Positions 9,233 through 17,156 of a stretch of DNA of 64,000 nucleotides are shown here, in pieces. Both the position numbers and the translations under genes were made by a program. Below the pieces are notes generated by a model. It did not search any database. It had not been told where the DNA came from and worked only from the letters and a program-made list of their open reading frames with translations. Each line of letters starts with the position of its first letter. Positions within the stretch are counted from its first letter, which is position 1. The DNA comes from Marinobacterium aestuarii (GTDB lineage Bacteria; Pseudomonadota; Gammaproteobacteria; Pseudomonadales; Balneatricaceae): NCBI RefSeq assembly GCF_001651805.1, contig NZ_CP015839.1, positions 3,906,001-3,970,000 of the forward strand, given 5' to 3'.

Positions 9233-9823
9233 ATGCATAACACCGCCCGCCTGCGTGATTTTGTCCAGGCCTTCACGGCGCTGGTAAACGAATCGGACGA
9301 TGAAGCCTACCTGCTGGATGCCGGTGAACTGCTACTCGCGGACCTGATCCGCCACGACGACTGGCTACCGGAAGCCTATAGCCAGCCAGGACTCACCGAG
9401 TATCGCCAGTTTCTGCTGCACTGCGATCCGCTGGAGCGCTTTTCGGTGGTCAGCTTTGTCTGGGGCCCGGGCCAGTGCACGCCCATACACGACCACAAGG
9501 TCTGGGGCATGGTCGGTGTGCTGCGCGGGCTGGAACGCTGCGAGGAGTTCGCGCCCGACCCGCAAAGCGGCAAGCTGCTGGCGCTGGGCAGTCACGAGCT
9601 GCATCCCGGCAGCATCGATCTGGTATCTCCGCGCATCGGCGATATCCACCGGGTGTCCAACGGACTGAGTGATGCCCCCTCCGTCAGTATCCATGTTTAT
9701 GGCACCAATATCGGTGCCCAGCGCCGCAACCTCTACGATCCCAGCAGCAGCGCCCAGCAGCCCTTTATCTCCGGCTATGCCAACGCCGAGGTCATGAATC
9801 TGTGGGATAGATCGGATGAATAG
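9233..9823 (+). CDS. Cysteine / 3-mercaptopropionate dioxygenase (cupin)
   Basis: This is a 196-residue cupin of the thiol dioxygenase family, which uses Fe(II) and O2 to oxidise a thiol to a sulfinate. The iron ligands are readable: His86 and His88 in QCTPIHDHKVWG and His139 in GDIHRVSN. The motif ERFSVVSFVWGPG just before them is typical of the bacterial branch. Many bacterial members prefer 3-mercaptopropionate and carry a Gln where cysteine dioxygenases carry Arg for the substrate carboxylate; Gln59 in TEYRQFLLH is a candidate for that residue (inference from memory of the family). A good ribosome site (CAGGAG) precedes the ATG. It is a single gene divergent from the TPR lipoprotein operon and close to the DMSP island, which would fit organosulfur use. 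Confidence 0.85.
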   Translation: MHNTARLRDFVQAFTALVNESDDEAYLLDAGELLLADLIRHDDWLPEAYSQPGLTEYRQFLLHCDPLERFSVVSFVWGPGQCTPIHDHKVWGMVGVLRGLERCEEFAPDPQSGKLLALGSHELHPGSIDLVSPRIGDIHRVSNGLSDAPSVSIHVYGTNIGAQRRNLYDPSSSAQQPFISGYANAEVMNLWDRSDE

Positions 9824-9996
9824 TTGCAGGTTCACCGCCAAATAAAGACATCAACTGGACCCTTAAACTAAGGAAACAGTGCTGACATTGTCTCAACCTG
9901 ACTCACATTGTTGAATATTTCCGGGGGCACAGCTGAACGATGCAGCAACAGACCGCTCTGTATATATTGTTACTGACAAATCAGAGAGACACCGCC

Positions 9997-10032
9997 ATGA
10001 AGCATAAAGGGAATAGATACCGTGCAGGCTGA
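9997..10032 (+). other. Possible 11-codon leader ORF overlapping the SPOR gene start
   Basis: An ATG at 9997 with an AGAGAG ribosome site opens a frame MKHKGNRYRAG that ends at TGA 10032, ten bases past the GTG start of the SPOR-domain gene and in another frame. It may be a leader peptide that couples translation, or the trace of a shifted frame where the true start once lay. Evidence is limited to the ribosome site and the overlap. Confidence 0.25.
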
Positions 10033-10789
10033 TGAATTTGAACCAGCGTCTGGGGCAGGGAGCGGCCGCAGGAGCAATGCGCAAAGCGCCACCCCCCCTG
10101 TATCCGCAACAGCGATAGCCCGCTATCAGTACACCCTCTCCGCGGTCTTGATAGCATTCGTAATCACAGCCGTAGGGCTTTTTCTGCTGACAGACTCACG
10201 CGTCAGCGATCTGGAGGCGCGCCTTGACGCACGGATTGCTTTGCTTTCGGTGCCACCCGCGCCCGCCGACAACAGCAACCAGATAGCGGCCATCAACGAG
10301 GTCAATGACCGACTTGACGGGCTGCAAGCCGCACTGGATGAACTCCGGGCGCAGTTAGACGCAGGCAAGGAGCTGGAGGCCACCTCCATAAATGCAGACG
10401 CGGCCGTCAGTGGGGCTGGCCCAGTACCCCAGACAGAAGCCAAGGCGGTCGATGCAAAGGTAGAAGTGGCGCAGCCGGAAACAGCTGTGGTTGCCGCCAG
10501 CGAACATATAATGGCCCCCGCGCAGGCGGTGCAGGACAAGTGGCTTATCAATATTGCCTCCTTTTCCCAGCAGACATCTGCGCAGCAAATGCAAAGCAAA
10601 CTGGTGGCGCTAGGCCAGAGCGCGACCACTGAGTCTGTTAACCTGAAAGGCAAAACACTCTATCGAGTGCGCATCACCGGCCTGCCGGACCGCAAAGCCG
10701 CCGAAGAGGAAGCCCTGCGGCTGCAAAAGGAGCTGCAGCTTTCCGGCTTCTGGGTTGCCAAAGACCCAGGCAAAAGTGACGCACAATAG
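10022..10789 (+). CDS. SPOR-domain single-pass membrane protein
   Basis: This is a 255-residue protein with a cytoplasmic N-terminus of about 36 residues, one membrane helix (YTLSAVLIAFVITAVGLFLL, about 38-57), a coiled-coil stretch (VNDRLDGLQAALDELRAQLD, about 98-118), an Ala/Val/Glu-rich linker, and a C-terminal SPOR domain from about residue 174 (DKWLINIASFSQQTSAQQMQ to FWVAKDPG). SPOR domains bind denuded septal peptidoglycan, so a role at the division site or in the cell wall is likely. No in-frame ATG lies upstream, so the start is GTG 10022 with AAGGG about ten bases before it. It is a single gene convergent with dddR, and it does not match FtsN or DamX closely enough to name. Confidence 0.75.
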   Translation: MQADEFEPASGAGSGRRSNAQSATPPVSATAIARYQYTLSAVLIAFVITAVGLFLLTDSRVSDLEARLDARIALLSVPPAPADNSNQIAAINEVNDRLDGLQAALDELRAQLDAGKELEATSINADAAVSGAGPVPQTEAKAVDAKVEVAQPETAVVAASEHIMAPAQAVQDKWLINIASFSQQTSAQQMQSKLVALGQSATTESVNLKGKTLYRVRITGLPDRKAAEEEALRLQKELQLSGFWVAKDPGKSDAQ

Positions 10790-10826
10790 CCTGACGGCTC
10801 GCCTCGAGCCCTGAAGCTTGATCCAG

Positions 10827-11735
10827 TCAACCCGCGAGCGCGGTTCCGGTCTGCTGCGCCTCGCTCACGATCCAGCTGCGAAAGGCCTCGGCGTGGGGGT
10901 GCAGATACTGGTGCGACGGATAGGTCAGGTGGAAGGCCTCCTGGGTTGCAATCCGCTGCGGGAAAGGGGCAATCAGGCGGCCGCTCTCGATCATATCCGC
11001 CACCAGGGAGCTGCGCCCCAGGGCGATACCATGGCCGCGCGTGGCCATTTCCAGGGCGGAAATCAGCGTATCGAACTGAATCCCCGGGGCGGTATCCGCC
11101 TGCCCGAAACCGGTCTGGTTCAGCCAGTAGCTCCAGCCCTCCTTGTAGCCAATAACGTGCAGCAGCGTCTGTTCGGACAGATCCAGCGGTGACAGCGGCG
11201 GCGCCTTGGCATCCAGCAGCTGCGGACTGCAGACCGGCACCAGTTCATCCCAGGTCAGGCGGTCGGCGCTAAGGCCCGGCCATACCCCTTCGCCATAACG
11301 GATCTCCAGATCCGCATCCCACTTGGTTTCGTCGACCCAGATATTACTGCTGAAACGCAGCCCGACCTCGGGGTGCAAGGCGCGAAAACGCTCCAGCCTT
11401 GGCGCCAGCCAGAGGGTAAAAAAAACCAGGTTAACCTTGATGGTGAGTGACTTGGCGCGCCCCTGGCCGAAAATTTCATCGGTCACGGCGGCCAGACGCT
11501 CGATGGAGTCCCGCACCGGCGGCAGATAAGCGCGGCCGGAGTCGGTTAACTCAAGCCCGCGCGGCAAACGCTTGAACAGCGCCATGCCCAGCTGGCCTTC
11601 AAGTCCCTTGACCTGCTGGCTGATGGCCGCCTGGGTGAGGTTCAATTCGGCCGCCGCCAGGGTGAAACTGAGGTGACGGGCCGAGGCCTCGAAAGATCTC
11701 AGCCAGTTCAGCGGTGGCAATCGTTTTTTGTTCAT
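10827..11735 (-). CDS. dddR: LysR-type regulator of the DMSP cluster (DddR-like)
   Basis: This is a LysR-family regulator of about 302 residues. The winged helix-turn-helix is at about 5-64 (RSFEASARHLSFTLAAAELN, then TQAAISQQVKGLEGQLG), followed by the two-lobed inducer-binding domain. It is of the GcvA-like subtype. I prefer MNKKRLPPLNWLRSFE (11735) over an ATG six codons upstream, because it matches the family's usual N-terminus. In Marinomonas, DddR lies at the end of dddTBCR and activates dddD in response to DMSP. Here the gene is in the same order and strand, after a gap of 285 bases holding a decayed dddC tail. The name rests on position as well as family. Confidence 0.8.
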   Translation of the reverse strand: MNKKRLPPLNWLRSFEASARHLSFTLAAAELNLTQAAISQQVKGLEGQLGMALFKRLPRGLELTDSGRAYLPPVRDSIERLAAVTDEIFGQGRAKSLTIKVNLVFFTLWLAPRLERFRALHPEVGLRFSSNIWVDETKWDADLEIRYGEGVWPGLSADRLTWDELVPVCSPQLLDAKAPPLSPLDLSEQTLLHVIGYKEGWSYWLNQTGFGQADTAPGIQFDTLISALEMATRGHGIALGRSSLVADMIESGRLIAPFPQRIATQEAFHLTYPSHQYLHPHAEAFRSWIVSEAQQTGTALAG

Positions 11736-11773
11736 AAACGGCTCACAGAGCAATAGGTGTTTTGCGCCAGAGT

Positions 11774-11793
11774 GTCACTGATCAGTGGCACAA
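11774..11793. promoter_or_regulatory. Palindrome upstream of dddR, candidate operator
   Basis: CACTGATCAGTG at 11776-11787 is a perfect 12-base palindrome inside a nearly symmetric GTGTCACTGATCAGTGGCAC. It lies about 40 bases upstream of the dddR start, where an autoregulatory site would be expected. LysR sites are usually longer, interrupted dyads, so another regulator is equally possible. Confidence 0.4.
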
Positions 11794-11858
11794 ATACCAC
11801 CACCGAGGCGACATCGAAAACGCGGATCACGACCCGCCGTAGCGATCAAAATAGCGGG

Positions 11859-11890
11859 AGTCGCAGGCCCTCACAACAGAGCCTGCGACT
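11859..11890. terminator. Perfect 10-bp hairpin between the dddC remnant and dddR
   Basis: AGTCGCAGGC at 11859-11868 pairs with GCCTGCGACT at 11881-11890 around a 12-base loop. It follows the dddC remnant on the minus strand, so it may be the former 3' hairpin of the lost gene. It has no T-run and would at most slow or stabilise the transcript. Confidence 0.45.
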
Positions 11891-11893
11891 GAG

Positions 11894-11992
11894 CTACCAG
11901 GATGGAAACGCGAAACGCGCACCTTCACGCACACCGGCCGACGGCCAGCGCGTGGCTTAACAGCATGGTCTTGCGCCTGGTGTAAAAGCGCC
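11894..11992 (-). pseudogene. Decayed 3' end of a dddC/mmsA-type dehydrogenase gene
   Basis: This stretch is a second copy of the last ~95 bases of the adjacent dddC. Read on the minus strand it gives FYTRRKT, then, after a frame change, RWPSAGVREGARFAFPSW and a TAG stop, against FYTKRKT and RWPSAGVREGAQFAFPS in dddC. Aligned by eye, about 10 mismatches fall in some 79 positions, plus a gap of about ten bases and a one-base insertion. The offset between the two stops is 126 bases. Nothing of the other ~470 codons remains, so it cannot be functional. It is either a diverged tandem duplication or what is left of a second dehydrogenase gene after deletion. Confidence 0.85.
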
Positions 11993-12019
11993 ACCGGCGG
12001 CGCCGCTTTCTATTTCACC

Positions 12020-13510
12020 TCAGGACGGAAACGCGAACTGCGCCCCTTCGCGTACACCGGCGGATGGCCAGCGCTGGGTGATAGTCTTGCGCTTGGTGTA
12101 AAAGCGCACGGCATCCGGGCCATAAGCGTGCAGATCACCAAACAGGGAGCGTTTCCAGCCGCCAAAGCTATGGTAGGCCACGGGCACCGGCAGTGGCACA
12201 TTGATACCCACCATCCCCACCTGAATATTATCGCTGAAGTAGCGCGCCGCCTCGCCGTCTCGGGTAAAGATGCAGGTGCCGTTGCCGTATTCATGGGCAT
12301 TAATCAGATCCATGGCTTCCTGCATGCTGTTAACGCGCATCACCTGCAGTACCGGACCGAAGATTTCCTCCTGATAGCTCTGCATTTCCGGCGTCACCTG
12401 ATCGATCAGGGTGCCGCCGACAAAGAAGCCATTCTCGTAACCCGGCACTGTGACATCACGCCCATCCACAACGATTTTGGCCCCCTGGGCTTCGGCGCTG
12501 TTGATATAACCGACGACCTTCTCCTGGTGCAGGCGGGTAATCACCGGGCCGAAATCATTGCTGCTGTCGTTGCAGGCCCCGACCTTGAGCCCCGCCATGG
12601 CCGCCGTCATTTTTTCAATCAGACTATCGGCTGCGGCATCACCCACGGCGACCGCCACCGACAGCGCCATGCAACGCTCGCCGGAGGAACCAAAGGCCGC
12701 ACCCAGAAGCTGATTCACGGCATTATCCATATCGGCATCGGGCATAACGATGGCGTGGTTTTTGGCGCCGCCCAGTGCCTGGCAGCGCTTGCCATTGGCC
12801 GTAGCCGTGGCATAGATGTACTCGGCGATGGGCGTTGAACCGACAAAGCTCACCGCCTTGACCCGGCTATCCGTCAGCAGCGTATCCACCGCTTCCTTGT
12901 CACCGTTGACCAGGTTCAGCACGCCATCCGGCAAACCGGCTTCCTGCAGCAGCTGGGCAATGTAAAGGGTCGAGGACGGATCGCGTTCCGACGGCTTGAG
13001 TACGAAGCAGTTCCCGCATACCAGCGCCATGGGCATCATCCACAGTGGCACCATCACCGGGAAGTTGAACGGCGTAATGCCGGCCACCACACCCAGCGGC
13101 TGGAACTCGCTCCATGAATCGATATTGGGGCCTACGTTCTTGCTGTGCTCACCCTTGAGCAGCTCCGGTGCGCCACAGGCATATTCAACATTCTCGATGC
13201 CACGCTGCAGCTCGCCCAGGGCATCGTGGCTGATCTTGCCGTGTTCTTCACCGATCAGGGCCGCGATCTTGTCGGCGTTCTGCTCCAGCAACTCCTTGAA
13301 GCGGAACATGACGCGCGCTCGCTTGAGCGGCGGCGTATCACGCCATGCCGGAAAGGCCGCCTCGGCCGCGGCTATGGCCTGCTCCACGGTTTCCCGCGAT
13401 GCCAGTACCAGCTCACGGCTGGCCTCGCCTGTCGCCGGATTGAAGATGGCCTGGCGGCGTGTATCGTCTGCCAGCATCTGGCCGTTGATAAAATGTCCCA
13501 GTGTTTGCAT
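12020..13510 (-). CDS. dddC: Malonate-semialdehyde dehydrogenase (CoA-acylating), DddC
   Basis: This 496-residue aldehyde dehydrogenase is of the methylmalonate-semialdehyde type (MmsA/IolA). It converts malonate semialdehyde, NAD+ and CoA to acetyl-CoA and CO2. GITPFNFPVMVPLWMMPMA, GNCFVLKPSERDP and the nucleophile in GSSGERCMALS (Cys280 from this start) are visible. The usual ALDH general-base Glu motif is replaced by LGGAKNHA, as in the CoA-acylating branch. The start at 13510 (MQTLGHFINGQ) has an AGGA ribosome site; an ATG five codons upstream is less likely. It lies 82 bases after dddB in the dddTBCR order. The 3' end is duplicated just downstream. Confidence 0.9.
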   Translation of the reverse strand: MQTLGHFINGQMLADDTRRQAIFNPATGEASRELVLASRETVEQAIAAAEAAFPAWRDTPPLKRARVMFRFKELLEQNADKIAALIGEEHGKISHDALGELQRGIENVEYACGAPELLKGEHSKNVGPNIDSWSEFQPLGVVAGITPFNFPVMVPLWMMPMALVCGNCFVLKPSERDPSSTLYIAQLLQEAGLPDGVLNLVNGDKEAVDTLLTDSRVKAVSFVGSTPIAEYIYATATANGKRCQALGGAKNHAIVMPDADMDNAVNQLLGAAFGSSGERCMALSVAVAVGDAAADSLIEKMTAAMAGLKVGACNDSSNDFGPVITRLHQEKVVGYINSAEAQGAKIVVDGRDVTVPGYENGFFVGGTLIDQVTPEMQSYQEEIFGPVLQVMRVNSMQEAMDLINAHEYGNGTCIFTRDGEAARYFSDNIQVGMVGINVPLPVPVAYHSFGGWKRSLFGDLHAYGPDAVRFYTKRKTITQRWPSAGVREGAQFAFPS

Positions 13511-13592
13511 GGTTCCTGCCCTCAAGGTTAAGCCCGCGGCGCCCAGGGGCGCGCAACGGATGTCGTTATTTGAATTGGATTATTCGGCGGGC

Positions 13593-14750
13593 TTACCAGA
13601 GCTGCTGGTACAGCTCGGTAATTTCAGCCGCATTCGGCACCCGCGGGTTGTTGCCCGGCGAACCGGACGCCAGCGCCTGCTCGGCCATCACCGGCAGCAG
13701 ATCGAAGAAGGCCTGCCGATCGATACCAAACTGCGCCGGACTTGGCACCTGCAGCTCGTCATTCAGGGCATGCAGCTCATCCAGCAGTTTCTGATTGGCC
13801 TGGGCATCGCTGTCCTGCCCCGTAGCAATGCCCATGGCCCTGGCGCAATCGGCATAGCGTTCGGGCGCGGCCGGAATCGACCAGGCCGTGACGCAGGGCA
13901 GCAGCATGGCGTTCGATAACCCGTGGGGTACATGAAAGGCAGCGCCTATGGGTCGGCTCATGCCGTGCACCAGCGCCACCGAGGCATTGGAGAATGCCAC
14001 CCCGGCCAGGGTCGAACCCAGCATCATGGCCTCGCGCGCTTCGCGGTCGGCGCCATTGTGATAGGCCCGACGCAGATTGGGGGCCAGCAGGCTCATGGCT
14101 GCCAGGGCCTGGCTATCGGAGTACAGGCTGGCCTTCTTGCTGACATAGGCTTCAATGGCATGGGTAAGCGCATCAATACCGGTATCCGCCGTGGTGCGCG
14201 GCGGTACGCTCAGGGTCAGGTTGTAATCGATCAGCGCCGCCAGCGGCATAAAGCCGATACCGACGCAGAGCATTTTCTCGTCGCTGGTTTCATCGGTAAT
14301 GATGGTGACGCGGGTGACTTCAGAGCCGGTGCCCGCGGTTGTCGGCACGGCGATAATGGGCAGTCCGGCTTCCAGCACTATGCGCGGGAACTTGTAGTCA
14401 CGCATCTGGCCGCCGTGTTTGGCCAGTATCGCAATGGCCTTGGCGCTGTCGATGGGGCTACCGCCGCCCAGGGCGACGATGCAGTCATAGTCGCCGTTGC
14501 GGGCCTGCTCGACGCCGGCTTGAATGGAGGCAACCGTGGGTTCGGGTACCGTATTGTCGAATACATCGGCATAGATACCGTGGGCACTGAGGCTGCTCTG
14601 GATGCGGCTGGCATAGCCCAGCTCCACCATCATCTTGTCCGTTACAATCAGGGGCCTGGAACAGGTCAGGCTGGTGAGGATGTTGGGGATCTCTTCGCTG
14701 GCGCCGGCGCCGACCTGCAGGATGCGCGGCAGTATGATTTGAGTAGACAT
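13593..14750 (-). CDS. dddB: Iron-containing alcohol dehydrogenase DddB (3-hydroxypropionate oxidation)
   Basis: This is a 385-residue group III, iron-dependent alcohol dehydrogenase. The NAD-binding ALGGGSPIDSAKA, the family motif VPTTAGTGSEVTRVT, and the metal site residues in ALIDYNLT, the THAIEAY helix and HGMSRPIGAAFHVPHG are all present. In DMSP clusters the DddB member is thought to oxidise 3-hydroxypropionate (or its CoA form) to malonate semialdehyde, which DddC consumes. It is flanked by dddT upstream (gap about 100 bases with a large hairpin) and dddC downstream. General family members act on butanol or 1,3-propanediol, so the substrate is assigned from context. Confidence 0.88.
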   Translation of the reverse strand: MSTQIILPRILQVGAGASEEIPNILTSLTCSRPLIVTDKMMVELGYASRIQSSLSAHGIYADVFDNTVPEPTVASIQAGVEQARNGDYDCIVALGGGSPIDSAKAIAILAKHGGQMRDYKFPRIVLEAGLPIIAVPTTAGTGSEVTRVTIITDETSDEKMLCVGIGFMPLAALIDYNLTLSVPPRTTADTGIDALTHAIEAYVSKKASLYSDSQALAAMSLLAPNLRRAYHNGADREAREAMMLGSTLAGVAFSNASVALVHGMSRPIGAAFHVPHGLSNAMLLPCVTAWSIPAAPERYADCARAMGIATGQDSDAQANQKLLDELHALNDELQVPSPAQFGIDRQAFFDLLPVMAEQALASGSPGNNPRVPNAAEITELYQQLW

Positions 14751-14778
14751 GGCGACTCCAAATTCTAGGATCAGGGCG

Positions 14779-14824
14779 TCGCAAGGCCCCGCAGCGCGAA
14801 CGCTGCGGTGTCGTGGCCTTGCGA
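14779..14824 (-). other. Large nested hairpin between dddT and dddB
   Basis: TCGCAAGGCC (14779-14788) pairs with GGCCTTGCGA (14815-14824), and inside it CCGCAGCG (14789-14796) pairs with CGCTGCGG (14801-14808) over a CGAA loop; only TGTCGT is unpaired. That is 18 base pairs in 46 bases. No T-run follows on the minus strand. Within an operon it probably shields the 3' end of the dddT message or partly stops transcription, so that transporter and enzymes are made in different amounts (inference). Confidence 0.65.
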
Positions 14825-14851
14825 AGGGTTAACAGGATGCTGCTTTAGTAC

Positions 14852-16471
14852 TCAGCGCACAGTGGCAGCGGGCTCTTCACTGCCAGGCAGTTCTACCCTG
14901 CGGTGCAGCGCGCTGTGCCTGGCAATGGATGCCGCGGCCTTCTCTTCACGCAGCGACTTGAGCAGACCGTAGATGGCCAGCAACAGCACCACCGAGAAAG
15001 GCAAGGCCGCGACTATGGAGGCGGTTTGCAACGCCTGGAGCCCGCCTGCGAACAGCAACACGGCCGCCACTGCGCCTATCGCCAGCCCCCAGAACACCCG
15101 GTAACGGGCCGGCGGGTTGTCATTCCCCATGCACACCAGAGTGCAGACCACCAGGGTGGCGGAATCGGCCGAGGTCACAAAGTAGGTCACCAGCATCACC
15201 ACACAGATGATGGTCATCAGCAGCGTCACCAGGGAGCCCATATGCATCAGCTCCATGGTTTTGAACAGTGAACTGGTCACATCTTCATTCACTGCGGCAA
15301 CCAGGCCGCCGTCACCGAAAAGCTCGATATACATGGCGGTATTGCCGAACACCGTGATCCAGAACCCCGCCAGTACAGGGGGCGCAACCAGCACACCCAG
15401 TACGAACTCACGCAGCGTGCGTCCCTTGGAGATACGGGCAATGAAGATGCCGCAAAAAGGTGCCCAGGCGATCCACCAGCCCCAGTAAAAAATGGTCCAC
15501 CAGCCCTGCCACTGCCCCTTGGGATCGGGATCCACCCAGAAACCAAGCTCAACAGCGTGCACCAGGTAATCGCCCATATTGGTGACGAAGGCGCCCAGCA
15601 GGTAGGCGCTAGGCCCAAAGACGAGAAAGCAGCCCAGAATCAGCACCGTCAGATGCATGTTCCACTCACTGAGAATGCGAATGCCCTTGTTGATGCCCGA
15701 CAGCACCGAGGCCGTGGCGATCACCGAAATCACCGCAATCAGAATCACCTGATTGCTGATCGACACTTCTATATCCAGCAGCTGCGCCAGGCCTGCGTTC
15801 ATCTGCTGGGCGCCGAGCCCCAGGGATGTGGCTATGCCAAAGACAGTGCCGAATACCGCCAGCAGATCCGCCGCGTGACCAATGGGGCCATAGATCTTTT
15901 CGCCAAAGATCGGATAAAGGCTGGAGCGAATCGACAGTGGCAACCCCTTGCGGTAGGCAAAGTAGGCCAGTGCCAGGCCGGTAACGGCAAAGAGTCCCCA
16001 GCCATGCAGACCCCAGTGGAAGATGGATACGCGCATCGCCACCTGGGCGCCTGCGACCGTGCCCTGCTGCGCCTCGGTGATAAAGGGCGTGCCCTGCAGG
16101 TGATAGATAGGTTCGGCAATGCTCCAGAACAGGATGCCAATACCAATACCTGCGCCAAACAGCATGGAAAACCAGGAAAAGTTGCTGAATTCCGGCCTGT
16201 CGCTGTCCTTGCCCAGGCGGATATCACCGTAACGGCTGAAAATGAGCCAGACGGAGAGAAACAGACAGAAACTCACAACGCCGATGTAGTACCAAGCCAG
16301 ATCAGAGGCGATAAAGCTTTTGGCACCGTTGAACAGAGCTGCCGCGTATTCAGCATTCATGACCGTAAACAGGACAAAGGCCAGCACCAGTACGGCGGCG
16401 CCCACCACCATGACCGGATGACCCGCCGCCGGCGCTCTGCTATGCGGGATTGCAGAATCTACGCTGCTCAT
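14852..16471 (-). CDS. dddT: BCCT-family DMSP/betaine transporter DddT
   Basis: This 539-residue protein has 12 membrane segments and the betaine-choline-carnitine transporter signature around FYWGWWIAWAPFCGIFIARI, with the substrate-box tryptophans and the SKGRTLREF loop. BCCT carriers import quaternary ammonium or sulfonium compounds with Na+ or H+. DMSP is such a compound, and DddT is the carrier in the Marinomonas and Halomonas DMSP clusters. AGGGG precedes the ATG. It is the first gene of the minus-strand dddTBCR run and diverges from dddD. Glycine betaine transport cannot be excluded, and the substrate call depends on the neighbours. Confidence 0.88.
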   Translation of the reverse strand: MSSVDSAIPHSRAPAAGHPVMVVGAAVLVLAFVLFTVMNAEYAAALFNGAKSFIASDLAWYYIGVVSFCLFLSVWLIFSRYGDIRLGKDSDRPEFSNFSWFSMLFGAGIGIGILFWSIAEPIYHLQGTPFITEAQQGTVAGAQVAMRVSIFHWGLHGWGLFAVTGLALAYFAYRKGLPLSIRSSLYPIFGEKIYGPIGHAADLLAVFGTVFGIATSLGLGAQQMNAGLAQLLDIEVSISNQVILIAVISVIATASVLSGINKGIRILSEWNMHLTVLILGCFLVFGPSAYLLGAFVTNMGDYLVHAVELGFWVDPDPKGQWQGWWTIFYWGWWIAWAPFCGIFIARISKGRTLREFVLGVLVAPPVLAGFWITVFGNTAMYIELFGDGGLVAAVNEDVTSSLFKTMELMHMGSLVTLLMTIICVVMLVTYFVTSADSATLVVCTLVCMGNDNPPARYRVFWGLAIGAVAAVLLFAGGLQALQTASIVAALPFSVVLLLAIYGLLKSLREEKAAASIARHSALHRRVELPGSEEPAATVR

Positions 16472-17156
16472 AAGACACCCCTGCGCAAGCGGCCAGAGAC
16501 CGCGAAGTCGGAAACCTGGCCGTTATAAACCGCGCCATGCCCTGGCGGCATGTCGTCGTTGTATTTATTATTCATGGTGAAGGTCTTCTTTATTATTTAA
16601 TCCGAACTTAGGTGCCCGAATCAGGTTTGATTAATACGACAACCCACCTTACGCATAAAAATAGTTACAGTTTTACTACCCGAAAACCTTATCGAAAAGC
16701 ATTAACTGCAACAGATTAAATACCCAGAGCGAGCAGCCATCACCGACACGAGGGCCATTGTCAGGATTCGGCCTGATTTTTAAAAGCAATATAAAAACAC
16801 CCTGAGACCTCAAAAAATTTATGGCAGACCTGGTGAGCCACAGTCGCCTGAGACGCCCACATACAGGCTACCCCACTTGTATCGAACGGATATCCTGCAC
16901 GCGCAAGTACCGGAGCGAACGCTCAGAAACACATATAAAAAAAATGAGGCCTCAGGGCCTTTTTTTATTGCTGGTGATCGGGGCTGCAGATTTTTAGTAT
17001 TCGGATCGTAGCAAGACAGCATCTATTTAATCTAAATATTGCGTCTGACTGAGTTCCAGCCAGATGCTTTTAGAATATTAAAAACCAATTTACCTAAACC
17101 CGAATACCGGCCCAGAAAAAAGCCAGGTAATTTCCTCTCGCTAAGGATGAATAGAC
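16472..17156. other. 685-base intergenic region between divergent dddT and dddD
   Basis: This AT-rich region separates dddT and dddD and must hold both promoters and the DddR site. I could not pin down a LysR box or clear -35/-10 pairs. Two terminator-like hairpins lie inside it: a weak one at 16761-16781 (TCAGG/CCTGA, then five T) and a stronger one near 16933-16977. Terminators between divergent promoters imply a short transcript of its own, or insulation between the two. A 67-codon minus-strand frame at 16819-17022 reads through the terminator and looks accidental. Confidence 0.5.
16933..16977. terminator. Bidirectional terminator in the dddT-dddD region
   Basis: An A-run of eight, the hairpin AGGCC/GGCCT and a T-run of seven (ending about 16967) form an intrinsic terminator readable on both strands. 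No annotated gene ends nearby: on the plus strand it lies about 190 bases before dddD, and on the minus strand about 460 bases before dddT. It therefore ends an unannotated short transcript or acts as a block. Confidence 0.6.

Noticed and set aside
16819-17022. A 67-codon minus-strand frame in the dddT-dddD gap
   Set aside because: It reads straight through the terminator (giving KKGPEASFF), has no ribosome site and no likeness.
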